DNA from: CAVVXN01 sp963772585
GTDB lineage: Bacteria > Planctomycetota > PLA2 > JAEUHO01
Direction of reading: 5' to 3'
Length of the DNA stretch: 64,000 bases
Assembly (NCBI GenBank): GCA_963772585.1
Contig: CAVYXV010000002.1
Span: 248,001 to 312,000 of the forward strand
Each line of letters opens with the position of its first letter. The stretch's first letter is position 1. The notes under the pieces are model-generated. The model did not search any database. It was not told the DNA's origin and saw only the letters and a program-made list of their open reading frames with translations. Of this stretch, positions 26,120 through 35,024 are shown piece after piece. A program made the position numbers and the translations under genes.

Positions 26120-27085
26120 TCACAACTTGCCGATGAAGTGGGTCCCCGCGCGCCCCTCGAGCGCGTCGGGCAGCTCGATCGGGCTCGTGATGAGCCCGCG
26201 CTTGCCGCCTGCGCGGAGGAACCGGCGGATCGCCTCGACCTTGGGCCCCATGCTTCCCGCGGGGAAGTGGCCTTCGTCGATGTAGCGCTCGACCTCTTCC
26301 AGCGTGACGGCGTTCAGCGGCCGCTGCTGCTCCGTCCCGTAGTCGAGGTAGGCGTTGGGAACGTCGGAGAGGATGATCAGGAACTCGGCGTCGATCTCCT
26401 GCCCCAGGAGGCTCGCCGTCAGGTCCTTGTCGAGGACGGCCTCGACGCCGACGTAGTCGCCGGCGTTGCTCTTCATGATGGGGATGCCGCCGCCCCCGCC
26501 GGCGATCACGATGTGACCCTGCCGAGCCGCATCCCGGATCATCCACCGCTGCACGACCTTCACGGGCTCGGGCGACGGCACGACGCGACGCCAGCCGCGC
26601 GTCTTGTCTTCGCGGACGGCCCAACCCAGGTCCCTCTCGCGCTGCCGCGCCACCGCCTCGGTGAGGAAGGGACCGATGGGCTTCGTGGGCTGACGGAACG
26701 CCGGGTCGGCGGGATCGCACAGGACCTGCGTGACGACCGTCACCACGTAGCGGTCGATCTGCTTGGCCCGGAGCTGGTTCAGGAGGGCCTGCTGCAGGAT
26801 GTAGCCGAGGCTCCCCTCGGTCTCCGCCACCAGCACGTCCATGGGCCACGCGGGCGCCTCGCCCGCGGCCATCTCGTTCTTGATGAGCTGGTAGCCGACT
26901 TGCGGGCCGTTCCCGTGGGTGATGACGATGTTGTACCCGCGACGGATGAGCACCATCAGGCGCTCGCCGATGATCCGCGCGTTGTGGTGATGCTGCTCGA
27001 TGTCGCCGATCTCGCCCGGCTGCATGAAGGCGTGCCCGCCCATCGCCACGATCGCAATGGGGCGCTTCTTCCTGGGGAGTTCCAT
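26120..27085 (-). CDS. arcC: carbamate kinase
   Basis: 321 residues of the amino-acid kinase fold. Family blocks present: AIVAMGGHAF near the start, VITHGNGPQVG, the GSLGYILQQAL segment, VIAGGGGGIPI, KDLTASLLG for nucleotide binding, and GSMGPKVEAI near the end. It converts carbamoyl phosphate plus ADP to carbamate plus ATP, or the reverse. The start ATG at 27085 has GGAG six bases upstream; an ATG 27 bases earlier lacks this. The neighbour downstream is ornithine carbamoyltransferase. No arginine deiminase gene is in the window, so the source of citrulline or carbamoyl phosphate is open. Confidence 0.92.
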   Translation of the reverse strand: MELPRKKRPIAIVAMGGHAFMQPGEIGDIEQHHHNARIIGERLMVLIRRGYNIVITHGNGPQVGYQLIKNEMAAGEAPAWPMDVLVAETEGSLGYILQQALLNQLRAKQIDRYVVTVVTQVLCDPADPAFRQPTKPIGPFLTEAVARQRERDLGWAVREDKTRGWRRVVPSPEPVKVVQRWMIRDAARQGHIVIAGGGGGIPIMKSNAGDYVGVEAVLDKDLTASLLGQEIDAEFLIILSDVPNAYLDYGTEQQRPLNAVTLEEVERYIDEGHFPAGSMGPKVEAIRRFLRAGGKRGLITSPIELPDALEGRAGTHFIGKL

Positions 27086-27314
27086 GGGCGGCTCCGCGGG
27101 GCAAACGAGCATTGTCCGGGCCCCGCGGGGAGCCGGAAGAAGGAACCGGCCGCGATCGCCGACGTGCCCAGCGTGTCGGCGAAACGGTACGGGTACGGAC
27201 CCGGAACGACCGGCGGGGCGATCTTCCCGCCGTCGCTGCCGCCTCCGCCGCAACCGGGCAACGGGAGAAGAAGGAACGCTCCCACCAACCACGAGGACGG
27301 AACCGCATCGAACA
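27086..27314 (-). pseudogene. possible lipoprotein gene start or remnant
   Basis: In the 346-base gap between ftcD and arcC one leftward frame opens with GTG at 27314 and reads VFDAVPSSWLVGAFLLLPLP followed by GCGGGGS. That is a short hydrophobic core and a lipobox-like LPGC, the pattern of a lipoprotein signal. About 45 further residues (KIAPPVVPGPYPYRF and FADTLGTSAIAAGSFF) follow, then the frame runs into arcC without a stop of its own. It could be a small lipoprotein truncated by an indel, a relic, or chance. No ribosome binding site is well placed. Confidence 0.25.
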
Positions 27315-27431
27315 CGCCCTCCCGGACGCGCGGATGCTGCGCCCGGCTCCGGTGGCGCAGGGCCCGTCCCCGCGGACGACGAGCGCTGCGGTCGCGCCCC
27401 GCCGCTGAAGGGTCTTCCCCGGAGGAAGGCG

Positions 27432-29099
27432 TTACCGGGCCAGCTTCCCGTACACCCGCTCCAGCAGCGCCTGCTCGCGTCGCAGCGCCTCCAGGCGGAG
27501 CTCCGCGGCCTGATGCAGCCAGGCCGCGCGGGCCTTCTCGTCCTTCAGCGCCTTGGCGTTGATCCGGACGTTCAGGTCGGCCCCCAGGACGGCCGTCCGG
27601 ACGCAGAGGGCGCCGACGCCCACGTCGGAGAGGGACGCCTGCATCCCGCTCGCCTCCATGTCCTCCAGCACGTCGAAGACGCGGATCGCGGTCTCCATGA
27701 CCCGCATCGGCACCTCGATGGCCTGCTTCGTGGCCTCCTGGATGCGATCGGTCCGCCCTTCCGCGTCCGACCTCCACGCGGCGACGATCGCCTGGAACGC
27801 CTCGGTGTCGGCGTCCACGAGTCCCAGCAGCGCCTCCTGGCAGGCCTTGCCCGCCTCGGCCACCTCCGAGAACTCCTCCCAGCGCTCGTCCCACCCGCGC
27901 TTGTGGCTCGAGAGGTTCGCCACCATCGTGCCCAGCGCCGCGCCCAGGGCCCCCACCGCCGCGCTGACCGATCCGCCGCCGGGAGCGGGCGACTCGGATG
28001 CCGTCTCCTCGACGAAGGCCTGCACGCCCAGATCCACCAGACGTTTCCTCGTCGCGTCGCGAATCGCGTACTCGATGATCTTCTTGTCGGGGGCGAACGG
28101 CGACAGCTCGTCGAGGCCCATCGAGCGGACCGCGATCTTGATCAGCTCCGAGTCGGACACGCCGAGCGAGCGGTGCTGCTTGCGGAGGAAGTGACGACCC
28201 GCGTCGAGTACGGCCTCCAGCGGCACGAGGCCGACGAGTTCCGAGCCGGTGACGCGAAGCCCTCGGACGGCGGCCTTTCGGCAGACCTCGTCGAAGGCCT
28301 CGTGGAGAGGCGTGACCGACAGGTTGGTGATGTTCATCGAGATCTGGGCGATCCCGTACTCCTCGATGAACCACCCGATGGCCTTGACTCCCTCGAGGGA
28401 CCCCGGAAGACGCAGGGGCTGCCCCTTCTCGTCGTGGACGACGCGCCCGGTGAGCGGCGGATCCTGGAGGATGCGACCCTGTTCGCGGACGTCGAAGGCG
28501 ACGGCGTTCGCCCGACGGGTGGAGGTGGTGTTGAGGTTCACGTTGTAGGCGACGAGGAACGCGCGCGCCCCCACCGCGGTCGCGCCGGCCCGCCGGTTGA
28601 AGACGGCCGGTCCGAAATCGGGCGCCCACCGGGGGTCGGCCAGCCGCTTCTCGAGGCCCTCGTACTGGCCGGCCCGGACGTCGGCGAGGTTGTGTCGCTC
28701 CGGCCGCGTGGCGGCGTGCTCGTAGAGGTAGATCGTGAGGCCCGCCTCGTCGGCGAGGCGTCGGCCGAGCCGCCGGGCCCACTCCGCCGTCTCCGCCATC
28801 GTGATCCCCGAGACGGGGACCAGGGGACAGACGTCCATGGCCCCGAACCGGGGGTGTTCCCCGCGGTGCCCGGCCATGTCGATCAGCGCGGCCGCCGCCT
28901 TCCCCGCGCGGACCGCGGCCTCCAGTACCCGCTCGGGGGGACCGACGAAGGTCACCACCGTCCGGTTCGTCGCCCGGCCCGGATCCACGTCGAGGAGGTT
29001 CACCCCCTCGACGCCCTCGATCTCGGCCGTGATCCGCCGGATGACCTCCGGATCCCGGCCCTCGCTGAAGTTGGGGACGCACTCGATCAGCGCGGCCAT
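27432..29099 (-). CDS. ftcD: bifunctional glutamate formimidoyltransferase / formimidoyltetrahydrofolate cyclodeaminase
   Basis: 555 residues. The N-terminal transferase half begins ALIECVPNFSEGRD and contains GHRGEHPRFGAMD with His82, the catalytic His of this family; the transferase C-subdomain reaches ~325. The cyclodeaminase half (~345-545) carries the family motif SPAPGGGSVSAA followed by a helical bundle. Fusion of the two is usual in animals and found in some bacteria. It moves the formimino group of formiminoglutamate, from histidine degradation, to tetrahydrofolate and releases ammonia. No other hut gene is in the window. The ATG at 29099 has a GGAGGGG ribosome binding site and a TACAGT -10-like element. 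arcC follows after a 346-base gap, so co-transcription is uncertain. Confidence 0.93.
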   Translation of the reverse strand: MAALIECVPNFSEGRDPEVIRRITAEIEGVEGVNLLDVDPGRATNRTVVTFVGPPERVLEAAVRAGKAAAALIDMAGHRGEHPRFGAMDVCPLVPVSGITMAETAEWARRLGRRLADEAGLTIYLYEHAATRPERHNLADVRAGQYEGLEKRLADPRWAPDFGPAVFNRRAGATAVGARAFLVAYNVNLNTTSTRRANAVAFDVREQGRILQDPPLTGRVVHDEKGQPLRLPGSLEGVKAIGWFIEEYGIAQISMNITNLSVTPLHEAFDEVCRKAAVRGLRVTGSELVGLVPLEAVLDAGRHFLRKQHRSLGVSDSELIKIAVRSMGLDELSPFAPDKKIIEYAIRDATRKRLVDLGVQAFVEETASESPAPGGGSVSAAVGALGAALGTMVANLSSHKRGWDERWEEFSEVAEAGKACQEALLGLVDADTEAFQAIVAAWRSDAEGRTDRIQEATKQAIEVPMRVMETAIRVFDVLEDMEASGMQASLSDVGVGALCVRTAVLGADLNVRINAKALKDEKARAAWLHQAAELRLEALRREQALLERVYGKLAR

Positions 29100-29131
29100 G
29101 GTGCCCCTCCGACCGGCCCTGGAAGGGTCGG

Positions 29132-29137
29132 ACTGTA
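29132..29137 (-). promoter_or_regulatory. putative -10 element TACAGT for ftcD
   Basis: TACAGT on the - strand, 32 bases before the ftcD ATG, between the divergent ftcD and Rrf2-regulator genes. It fits the TAnnnT form that recurs ahead of operon starts in this window. The -35 region is not convincing. Confidence 0.4.
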
Positions 29138-29189
29138 CCGCGGCCCCCGCCGGGACGAAGCGGTCGGGATCCAGGCCGTCGGCCCCCCA

Positions 29190-29210
29190 TAGAGGACTAA
29201 ACTGGTTCTG
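29190..29210 (+). promoter_or_regulatory. promoter and possible regulator-binding dyad ahead of the SUF operon
   Basis: TAAACT (29198-29203) is a plausible -10 element 27 bases before the first ATG of the operon. It sits inside GGACTAAACTGGTTC (29194-29208), an imperfect dyad whose GGAC and GTTC ends pair partly, and the GACTAAA part recalls IscR-type sites. A regulator bound here would cover the promoter, consistent with feedback by the Rrf2 protein encoded first in the operon. Confidence 0.4.
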
Positions 29211-29230
29211 TTGCCTTCCGGGGGCCCCCC

Positions 29231-29704
29231 ATGATCCGAATCACCCGCCTCACCGACTACGGCATCGTGCTCCTCTCGCGGTTCGCGGACGAGGAGCCCG
29301 GGACCGTGCTCAGCGCGCGCGGGCTCGCCGACCAGACGGGGATCCCGCTCCCCACGGTGTCCAAGATCCTGAAGACCGTGACCCGGGAAGGCCTCCTCTC
29401 CTCGCACCGGGGCACCCAGGGCGGCTACAGCCTCTCCAGGACCCCCGACGCCATCTCGGTCGCCGACATCATCGCCGCGCTGGAAGGGCCGATCGCCCTC
29501 ACGGAGTGCGCGGGGGAGGCCGGCGGCCTCTGCGAGATCGAGCTGACGTGCCCCGTCCGCAGCAACTGGCAGCGCATCACCGGCGCCATCCGGGACGCGC
29601 TGGCGTCCATCCCCTTGAAGGAGATGACGCTCGCCCACGCCCTCCACCACCGACAGAGGGAGAGCGGGCCGATCGACTTGTCCTCCCCCCGTCCCCGCCA
29701 CTAG
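29231..29704 (+). CDS. Rrf2-family iron-sulfur regulator of the SUF operon
   Basis: 157 residues. The N-terminal winged helix (MIRITRLTDYGIVLLSRFA to ~70) is the Rrf2 form, with the recognition-helix region PLPTVSKILKTV. Cys93, Cys101 and Cys107 (TECAGEAGGLCEIELTCPV) are the three cysteines that hold a [2Fe-2S] cluster in IscR-like members. It begins the SUF operon, 45 bases before sufB, matching the SUF-linked Rrf2 regulators known in many bacteria. It likely senses cluster status and represses or activates its own operon through the dyad just upstream. Start ATG at 29231; the preceding bases are a G run. Confidence 0.9.
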   Translation: MIRITRLTDYGIVLLSRFADEEPGTVLSARGLADQTGIPLPTVSKILKTVTREGLLSSHRGTQGGYSLSRTPDAISVADIIAALEGPIALTECAGEAGGLCEIELTCPVRSNWQRITGAIRDALASIPLKEMTLAHALHHRQRESGPIDLSSPRPRH

Positions 29705-29749
29705 GCGTCCCCTTCCCCTCCCCCCGTTCCCCCCTCGGAATCCACGTCC

Positions 29750-31198
29750 ATGCCTTCCAAGACCCAGGACGACATCAAGTCCCTCGCCGGTCGCGAGTAC
29801 AAGTACGGCTTCGTCACGGACATCGAGGCCGACATCGCCCCGATGGGCCTCGACGAGGACATCATCCGCTTCATCTCGGCCAAGAAGCGGGAGCCCGAGT
29901 GGCTGCTCGAGTGGCGCCTGAAGGCCTATCGCCACTGGCTCACGATGAAGGAGCCGACGTGGGCGAAGGTCTCCTATCCGCCCATCGACTACCAGCGGAT
30001 CCACTACTACGCCGCGCCGCGCTCGAAGAACGTCCCCAAGAGCCTCGATGAAGTCGATCCGCAGCTGCTCGAGACGTACCAGAAGCTGGGGATCCCGCTC
30101 GGGGAGCAGGCGGTGCTGGCCGGCGTGGCGGTGGACGCCGTCTTCGACAGCGTCTCGGTCGCGACCACGTTCAAGGACAAGCTCTCCGCCGTCGGCATCG
30201 TCTTCTGCTCGTTCAGCGAGGCCGTGCAGGAGCATCCGGATCTGATCCGCAAGTACCTCGGCTCCGTCGTGCCCCCCACGGACAACTTCTTCGCAGCCCT
30301 CAACTCGGCGGTCTTCACCGACGGGTCGTTCTGCTTCATCCCGGCGGGCGTTCGCTGCCCCATGGAGTTGAGCACGTACTTCCGGATCAACGCCGCCAAC
30401 ACGGGCCAGTTCGAGCGGACGCTCATCGTCGCGGAGGAAGGCGCAACCGTCAGCTATCTGGAGGGCTGCACCGCCCCGAAGCGCGACGAGAACCAGCTCC
30501 ACGCCGCGGTCGTGGAACTCGTCGCCCTCGACCGCGCCCAGATCAAGTACTCCACCGTCCAGAATTGGTACCCCGGGGACGAGCAGGGGCGCGGCGGCAT
30601 CTACAACTTCGTGACCAAGCGGGGGGCCTGCCGCGGCTTCCGGTCCAAGATCTCCTGGACCCAGGTCGAGACCGGTTCGGCCATCACCTGGAAATACCCC
30701 TCGTGCATCCTCCAGGGCGACGAGTCCGTCGGCGAGTTCTACAGCGTCGCCGTCACGAACAACGCGCAACAGGCCGATACCGGGACCAAGATGATCCACA
30801 TCGGCAAGAAGACGCGCAGCACGATCGTCTCCAAGGGCATCTCGGCGGGCCGCAGCCAGAACACCTACCGGGGCATGGTCAAGATCCTGAAGAACGCCGA
30901 AGGCGCCCGGAACCACTCCCAGTGCGACTCCCTGCTCCTCGGGGACCGGTGCGGCGCGCACACGGTACCCTACATCCAGGTGAACAACCCCACGGCTCAC
31001 ATGGAGCACGAGGCCACGACCAGCAAGATCGGCGAGGACCAGCTCTTCTACTGCAACCAGCGCGGCCTTTCGACCGAAGACGCGGTCAACATGATCGTCA
31101 ACGGATTCTGCAAGGAGGTCTTCCGCGAGTTGCCCATGGAGTTCGCCGTCGAAGCCCAGAAGCTCCTCGGCGTCAGCCTCGAAGGCAGCGTGGGCTAG
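29750..31198 (+). CDS. sufB: SufB, Fe-S cluster assembly scaffold
   Basis: 482 residues, normal length for SufB. It opens with the family's acidic N-terminus and the GFVTDIEADIAPMGL-type sequence, and keeps the beta-helix core with AVFTDGSFCFIPAGV and the C-terminal Cys in RNHSQCDSLLLG. SufB forms the SufBC2D complex with the next two products and is the scaffold on which clusters assemble in the cytoplasm. It follows the Rrf2 regulator and is 29 bases from sufC. The 45-base spacer before it is C-rich without a strong ribosome binding site, so translation may be inefficient or coupled. Confidence 0.95.
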   Translation: MPSKTQDDIKSLAGREYKYGFVTDIEADIAPMGLDEDIIRFISAKKREPEWLLEWRLKAYRHWLTMKEPTWAKVSYPPIDYQRIHYYAAPRSKNVPKSLDEVDPQLLETYQKLGIPLGEQAVLAGVAVDAVFDSVSVATTFKDKLSAVGIVFCSFSEAVQEHPDLIRKYLGSVVPPTDNFFAALNSAVFTDGSFCFIPAGVRCPMELSTYFRINAANTGQFERTLIVAEEGATVSYLEGCTAPKRDENQLHAAVVELVALDRAQIKYSTVQNWYPGDEQGRGGIYNFVTKRGACRGFRSKISWTQVETGSAITWKYPSCILQGDESVGEFYSVAVTNNAQQADTGTKMIHIGKKTRSTIVSKGISAGRSQNTYRGMVKILKNAEGARNHSQCDSLLLGDRCGAHTVPYIQVNNPTAHMEHEATTSKIGEDQLFYCNQRGLSTEDAVNMIVNGFCKEVFRELPMEFAVEAQKLLGVSLEGSVG

Positions 31199-31227
31199 CC
31201 ACCGCCCCGGGAAGTCAGGAAACGGAC

Positions 31228-32019
31228 ATGGCAGCATCCCAACCCCCCGTCATCCTCGAGATCCACGACCTCCGCGCGGGCGTGGGCGGCAAGGAGATCC
31301 TCCAGGGCGTCGACCTGACCGTCCGCGCGGGCGAGGTCCACGCCATCATGGGGCCCAACGGCTCCGGCAAGAGCACGTTCACGAAGGCGCTGGCCGGCGA
31401 CCCGGAAGTCGAGGTGACGAGCGGGACGGCGCTCTACAAGGGCCGCGATCTCCTCCAACTGACGCCGGAGCAGCGGGCTCGGGAAGGCGTGTTCCTCGCC
31501 TTCCAGTATCCCGTCGAGATCCCCGGCGTGAGCAACGCCTACTTCCTTCGCCAGGGCGTCAACGCCGTGCGCAAGCACCGCGGCGAGGAAGAGCTGGACG
31601 CCATGGACTTCCTCGGCCTCGTGAAGGAGAAGATGAAACGGCTGGAGATGGATCCCGCGCTCCTCAACCGGGCCGTCAACGACGGCTTCAGCGGCGGGGA
31701 GAAGAAGCGCAACGAGATCCTCCAGATGTCGGTGCTGGAACCGACGCTGGCGCTCCTCGACGAGACGGACTCCGGCCTCGACATCGACGCGCTCCGCATC
31801 GTGGCGCAGGGCGTGAACGACCTGCGGAGCCCGCAGCGCGCCATCGTGATGGTGACCCACTACCAGCGGCTCCTCAACTACGTGGTCCCCGACCAGGTCC
31901 ACGTCCTCCACGCCGGGCGGATCGTGAAATCGGGATGCGCCGAGCTGGCCGAGACCCTCGAGCAGAAGGGGTACGCCTGGATCGAGCAGGCGCGCGAGAA
32001 GGAAGCGGCTCCGAAATGA
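31228..32019 (+). CDS. sufC: SufC, ATPase of the SufBC2D complex
   Basis: 263 residues, ABC-type ATPase. Walker A GPNGSGKS, Q-loop in FLAFQYPVEIPG, signature FSGGEKKRNE (the SufC form rather than LSGGQ), Walker B LALLDETDSGLD and the His switch MVTHYQRLL. It has no membrane segments; it supplies ATP-driven conformational change to SufB and SufD. ATG at 31228 follows a GGAA-containing purine tract. Its stop overlaps the sufD start (ATGA). Confidence 0.96.
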   Translation: MAASQPPVILEIHDLRAGVGGKEILQGVDLTVRAGEVHAIMGPNGSGKSTFTKALAGDPEVEVTSGTALYKGRDLLQLTPEQRAREGVFLAFQYPVEIPGVSNAYFLRQGVNAVRKHRGEEELDAMDFLGLVKEKMKRLEMDPALLNRAVNDGFSGGEKKRNEILQMSVLEPTLALLDETDSGLDIDALRIVAQGVNDLRSPQRAIVMVTHYQRLLNYVVPDQVHVLHAGRIVKSGCAELAETLEQKGYAWIEQAREKEAAPK

Positions 32020-33320
32020 AGGCGGCGGTGCTGGACCGGTGGCAGGAGGCCTTCCGCAAGCGGGTCCCCGCCGCGCGCGAGCCGGCGTGGCTCTCGGCCA
32101 GGCGCCAGGAGGCCCTCGAGCGCTTCCGCGTGCTCGGGTTCCCGACGCGCCGGGACGAAGCCTGGCGGTCCATCGACCTCGCACCGATCGTCCGGACCTC
32201 GTGGCACCTCACCACCGAGCCCGACGCGCCGGCGCTGGCAAGGGCCCGCGAGGTGCTGGCGGAGCTCGAGCCCCCGGTCGGCCCTCGAAGCGTGCTCCTG
32301 AACGGCCGTCACGTCCCGGAGCTCTCGACCGGGACGCTCCCCGCGGGCATCCGGATCGGCGCGCTCGGCGATGCCCGGGAGGACTACGAGGAGGGCTTCG
32401 GCGACGGCGCCCCGGCGATCGACCACGCCTTCGCCGCGTTGAATGCCGCCCTCTTCCCGGACACCATCCTCATCGACGTCGCCGACGGGGCGGAGGCGCC
32501 CGCGCCGCTGGACCTGGTCTCCCTCGCCATCGGCGGGTCGGAGCCCCGGGCCGCCCACCCCCGGGTGCTGGTGCGGGTCGGCCGGCAGGCCCGCGTGGCG
32601 CTCGCGTGGACGTGGGCCGGCTGGACCGAAGCCCCCTTCCTCTCGAACGCGATCGTGGCGCTGCGGCTGGGCGAGGCGTCCCGCGTGGACTGGCTCGGCG
32701 TCCAGCGCCTTCCGCCGGGCTTTTGCCACGTCGTCGGCCTGGGGATCGAGCAGGGGCGCGACGCCGTCTTCTCCGGTACCTGCGCCCAGTACGGGGCCGA
32801 CCTCGTCCGCATCGACCTCGACGCGCATCTCTCGGGGGAAGGCGCGGCGTGCCGATTGGACGGCGTGTCCGTCCTCGGCGGCACCCAGCACGTGGACGTG
32901 CGCACGAACGTGGAGCACGCCGAGCCCCACGGCACGAGCCGACAGCTCTGGAAGAGCATCCTGGACGACGGCTCGTCGGTCGCCTTCGCGGGGCGGGTCC
33001 TGGTCCAGCCCGGCGCGCAGAAGACCGACGCCCGTCAGGCGAACCACAGCCTGCTCCTGTCGAAGCGGGCCGTCGCGGACAGCGTTCCGCAGCTCGAGAT
33101 CTTCGCCGACGACGTGAAGTGCGCCCACGGAGCGACCGTGGGCCAGCTCGACGAAGAGGCCCTGTTCTACCTCCGATCCCGCGCGATGGGCCTGGAGGAG
33201 GCCCGCGCCATGCTCGTCCGGGCCTTCGCCGCCGAGGTCGCCGACCACGTCGAGCACCGTGCGCTCTCTGCCCGGGCCCGCGCCCTCCTGGATGCCTGGC
33301 TGGGCGCGGAGGACGCGTGA
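32016..33320 (+). CDS. sufD: SufD, SufB paralogue in the assembly complex
   Basis: 434 residues. The C-terminal ~250 residues form the SufB/SufD beta-helix with SRQLWKSILDDGSSVAFAGR, ARQANHSLLLS and CAHGATVGQLDEEALFYL, hallmark segments of SufD. The N-terminal part is helical and diverged, as usual. The start ATG overlaps the sufC stop by four bases, and its own stop overlaps the sufS start (TGATG). With SufB and SufC it makes the scaffold complex and is needed for iron entry in studied systems. Confidence 0.93.
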   Translation: MKAAVLDRWQEAFRKRVPAAREPAWLSARRQEALERFRVLGFPTRRDEAWRSIDLAPIVRTSWHLTTEPDAPALARAREVLAELEPPVGPRSVLLNGRHVPELSTGTLPAGIRIGALGDAREDYEEGFGDGAPAIDHAFAALNAALFPDTILIDVADGAEAPAPLDLVSLAIGGSEPRAAHPRVLVRVGRQARVALAWTWAGWTEAPFLSNAIVALRLGEASRVDWLGVQRLPPGFCHVVGLGIEQGRDAVFSGTCAQYGADLVRIDLDAHLSGEGAACRLDGVSVLGGTQHVDVRTNVEHAEPHGTSRQLWKSILDDGSSVAFAGRVLVQPGAQKTDARQANHSLLLSKRAVADSVPQLEIFADDVKCAHGATVGQLDEEALFYLRSRAMGLEEARAMLVRAFAAEVADHVEHRALSARARALLDAWLGAEDA

Positions 33321-34567
33321 TGGCCGGCCCGGTCGGCTCGCCCGAGGTCACGTCCCTCGACGACGTGGCCGTCGACTTCCCCGTCCTCTCCCGGGAGGTC
33401 CACGGCCACCGCCTCGTCTACCTCGACAACGCGGCGACGACCCAGAAGCCGCACGCGGTGATCCAGGCGATCGATCGGTACTACTCCGTCTACAACTCCA
33501 ACGTCCACCGCGGCGTGCACCAGTTGAGCCAGGAGGCCACGGCCGCGTACGAACACGCCCGGGAGGTCGTCCGGGCCTTTTTGGGCGCACGGGAGGCCGC
33601 GGAGATCGTGTTCACGAGGGGGACGACGGAGGCCGTGAACCTCGTCGCCGGCAGCTGGGGACGCCACAACCTCGGAGCGGGTGACGAGGTGCTCCTGACG
33701 GAGATGGAGCACCACAGCAACATCGTCCCGTGGCAGCTCCTCTGCGAGGAGGTCGGCGCCCGTCTCCGCGTGCTACCCATGGACGACACGGGCACGCTCC
33801 GGATGGACCGGCTCGACGACGTGCTCACCGATCGCACGAAGCTGGTCGGCGTCGTGCACGTCAGCAACTCGCTCGGCACGCGGAACCCGGTCGAGACGAT
33901 CGTCCGCCGCGCGCACGAGAAGGGGGCTCTCGTCCTCGTGGACGGAGCGCAAGCCGTCCCCCATCTCCCCATCGACGTGGGGGCCATGGGCGCCGACTTC
34001 TACGTCTTCTCGGGGCACAAGGTCTACGGCCCCATGGGGATCGGCGCGCTCTACGCCCGGCGCGAGATCCTCGAGGCGATGCCGCCGTGGCAGGGCGGCG
34101 GCGACATGATTCGGATGGTGACCTTCGAGAAGAGCACCTGGAACGAGATCCCGTTCAAGTTCGAGGCGGGAACGCCCAACGTCGAGGGCGCCGTGGGACT
34201 GGCGGCGGCCCTGGAGTACGTGACGAAGCTCGGCCAGGACGCCATCCGGCGCCACGAGGACGGGCTCCTCTCGTACGGCACCGAACGCCTCCTCGACGTG
34301 CCGGGGCTCCGCCTCGTCGGCACGGCCGCCGAGAAGAGCGCCGTCCTGGCCTTCGTACTCGATGGGGTCCATCCCCACGACGTGGGCACGATCCTCGACC
34401 GGGAGGGCGTCGCCGTCCGCACGGGCCATCACTGCACGTTCCCCGTGATGCAGCATTTCGGGGTGCCCGCCACGACGCGCGCTTCTCTGGGGCTCTACAA
34501 CACGAAGGCCGACCTCGACCGCCTCGTCGAGTCCCTGGATGCCGTCCGTGAGGTGTTTGGCCGATGA
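33320..34567 (+). CDS. sufS: SufS, group II cysteine desulfurase
   Basis: 415 residues, PLP-dependent fold type I. Lys234 in FSGHKVYGP binds PLP; catalytic Cys372 is in RTGHHCTFPVMQ, the group II form. N-terminal landmarks YLDNAATTQKP and VHRGVHQLS are present. It mobilises sulfur from cysteine as a persulfide and passes it to SufU, encoded immediately downstream with an ATGA overlap. No deviation from the family is visible. Confidence 0.96.
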   Translation: MAGPVGSPEVTSLDDVAVDFPVLSREVHGHRLVYLDNAATTQKPHAVIQAIDRYYSVYNSNVHRGVHQLSQEATAAYEHAREVVRAFLGAREAAEIVFTRGTTEAVNLVAGSWGRHNLGAGDEVLLTEMEHHSNIVPWQLLCEEVGARLRVLPMDDTGTLRMDRLDDVLTDRTKLVGVVHVSNSLGTRNPVETIVRRAHEKGALVLVDGAQAVPHLPIDVGAMGADFYVFSGHKVYGPMGIGALYARREILEAMPPWQGGGDMIRMVTFEKSTWNEIPFKFEAGTPNVEGAVGLAAALEYVTKLGQDAIRRHEDGLLSYGTERLLDVPGLRLVGTAAEKSAVLAFVLDGVHPHDVGTILDREGVAVRTGHHCTFPVMQHFGVPATTRASLGLYNTKADLDRLVESLDAVREVFGR

Positions 34568-35013
34568 GCGAGCTGCGCGACCTCTACCAGGACCTGATCC
34601 TCGACCACGGGAGGAACCCGCGGAACAAGCGCGCGATTCCCGGTGCCCGGGAAGCCCGCGGGCACAACCCGCTCTGCGGCGACCAGATCACGGTCTACGT
34701 CGTCGTCGAAGGCGGCGTCGTCAAGGACGTCTCGTTCGACGGTGCGGGCTGCGCGATCTCGACGGCCGCGGCCTCCATGATGACCCAGGTGCTCAAGGGG
34801 AAGACCCGGGAGGAGGCGGAGCACCTCTTCCACGCGTACCACGCGGTGGTCACCGGCAAGGTGGACCTCGCCGAGGCCTCCGACGAGCTGGGCAAGCTCG
34901 TCGTCTTCGCCGGGGTGTCCGAGTTCCCCATTCGCGTCAAGTGCGCCACGCTCGCCTGGCACACGATGCATGCCGCGCTCGAAGAGTCCGGTCAGACGGT
35001 GAGTACGGAGTAG
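34564..35013 (+). CDS. sufU: SufU, sulfur acceptor/transfer protein
   Basis: 149 residues. Cys38 and Asp40 (NPLCGD), Cys63 (GAGCAIS) and Cys127 (RVKCATLAWHTM) are the zinc and sulfur-relay residues of SufU. The insertion of about 18 residues between the second and third cysteines that separates SufU from IscU is present (region 80-105). It exchanges zinc for SufS docking and accepts the persulfide. The start overlaps the sufS stop; sufT begins 11 bases downstream. Confidence 0.94.
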   Translation: MSELRDLYQDLILDHGRNPRNKRAIPGAREARGHNPLCGDQITVYVVVEGGVVKDVSFDGAGCAISTAAASMMTQVLKGKTREEAEHLFHAYHAVVTGKVDLAEASDELGKLVVFAGVSEFPIRVKCATLAWHTMHAALEESGQTVSTE

Positions 35014-35024
35014 GGAGCCGACCG

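Noticed and set aside
29100..29190. Riboswitch between ftcD and the SUF regulator
   Set aside because: The leaders are only about 20-30 bases from likely transcription starts, too short for a known riboswitch.
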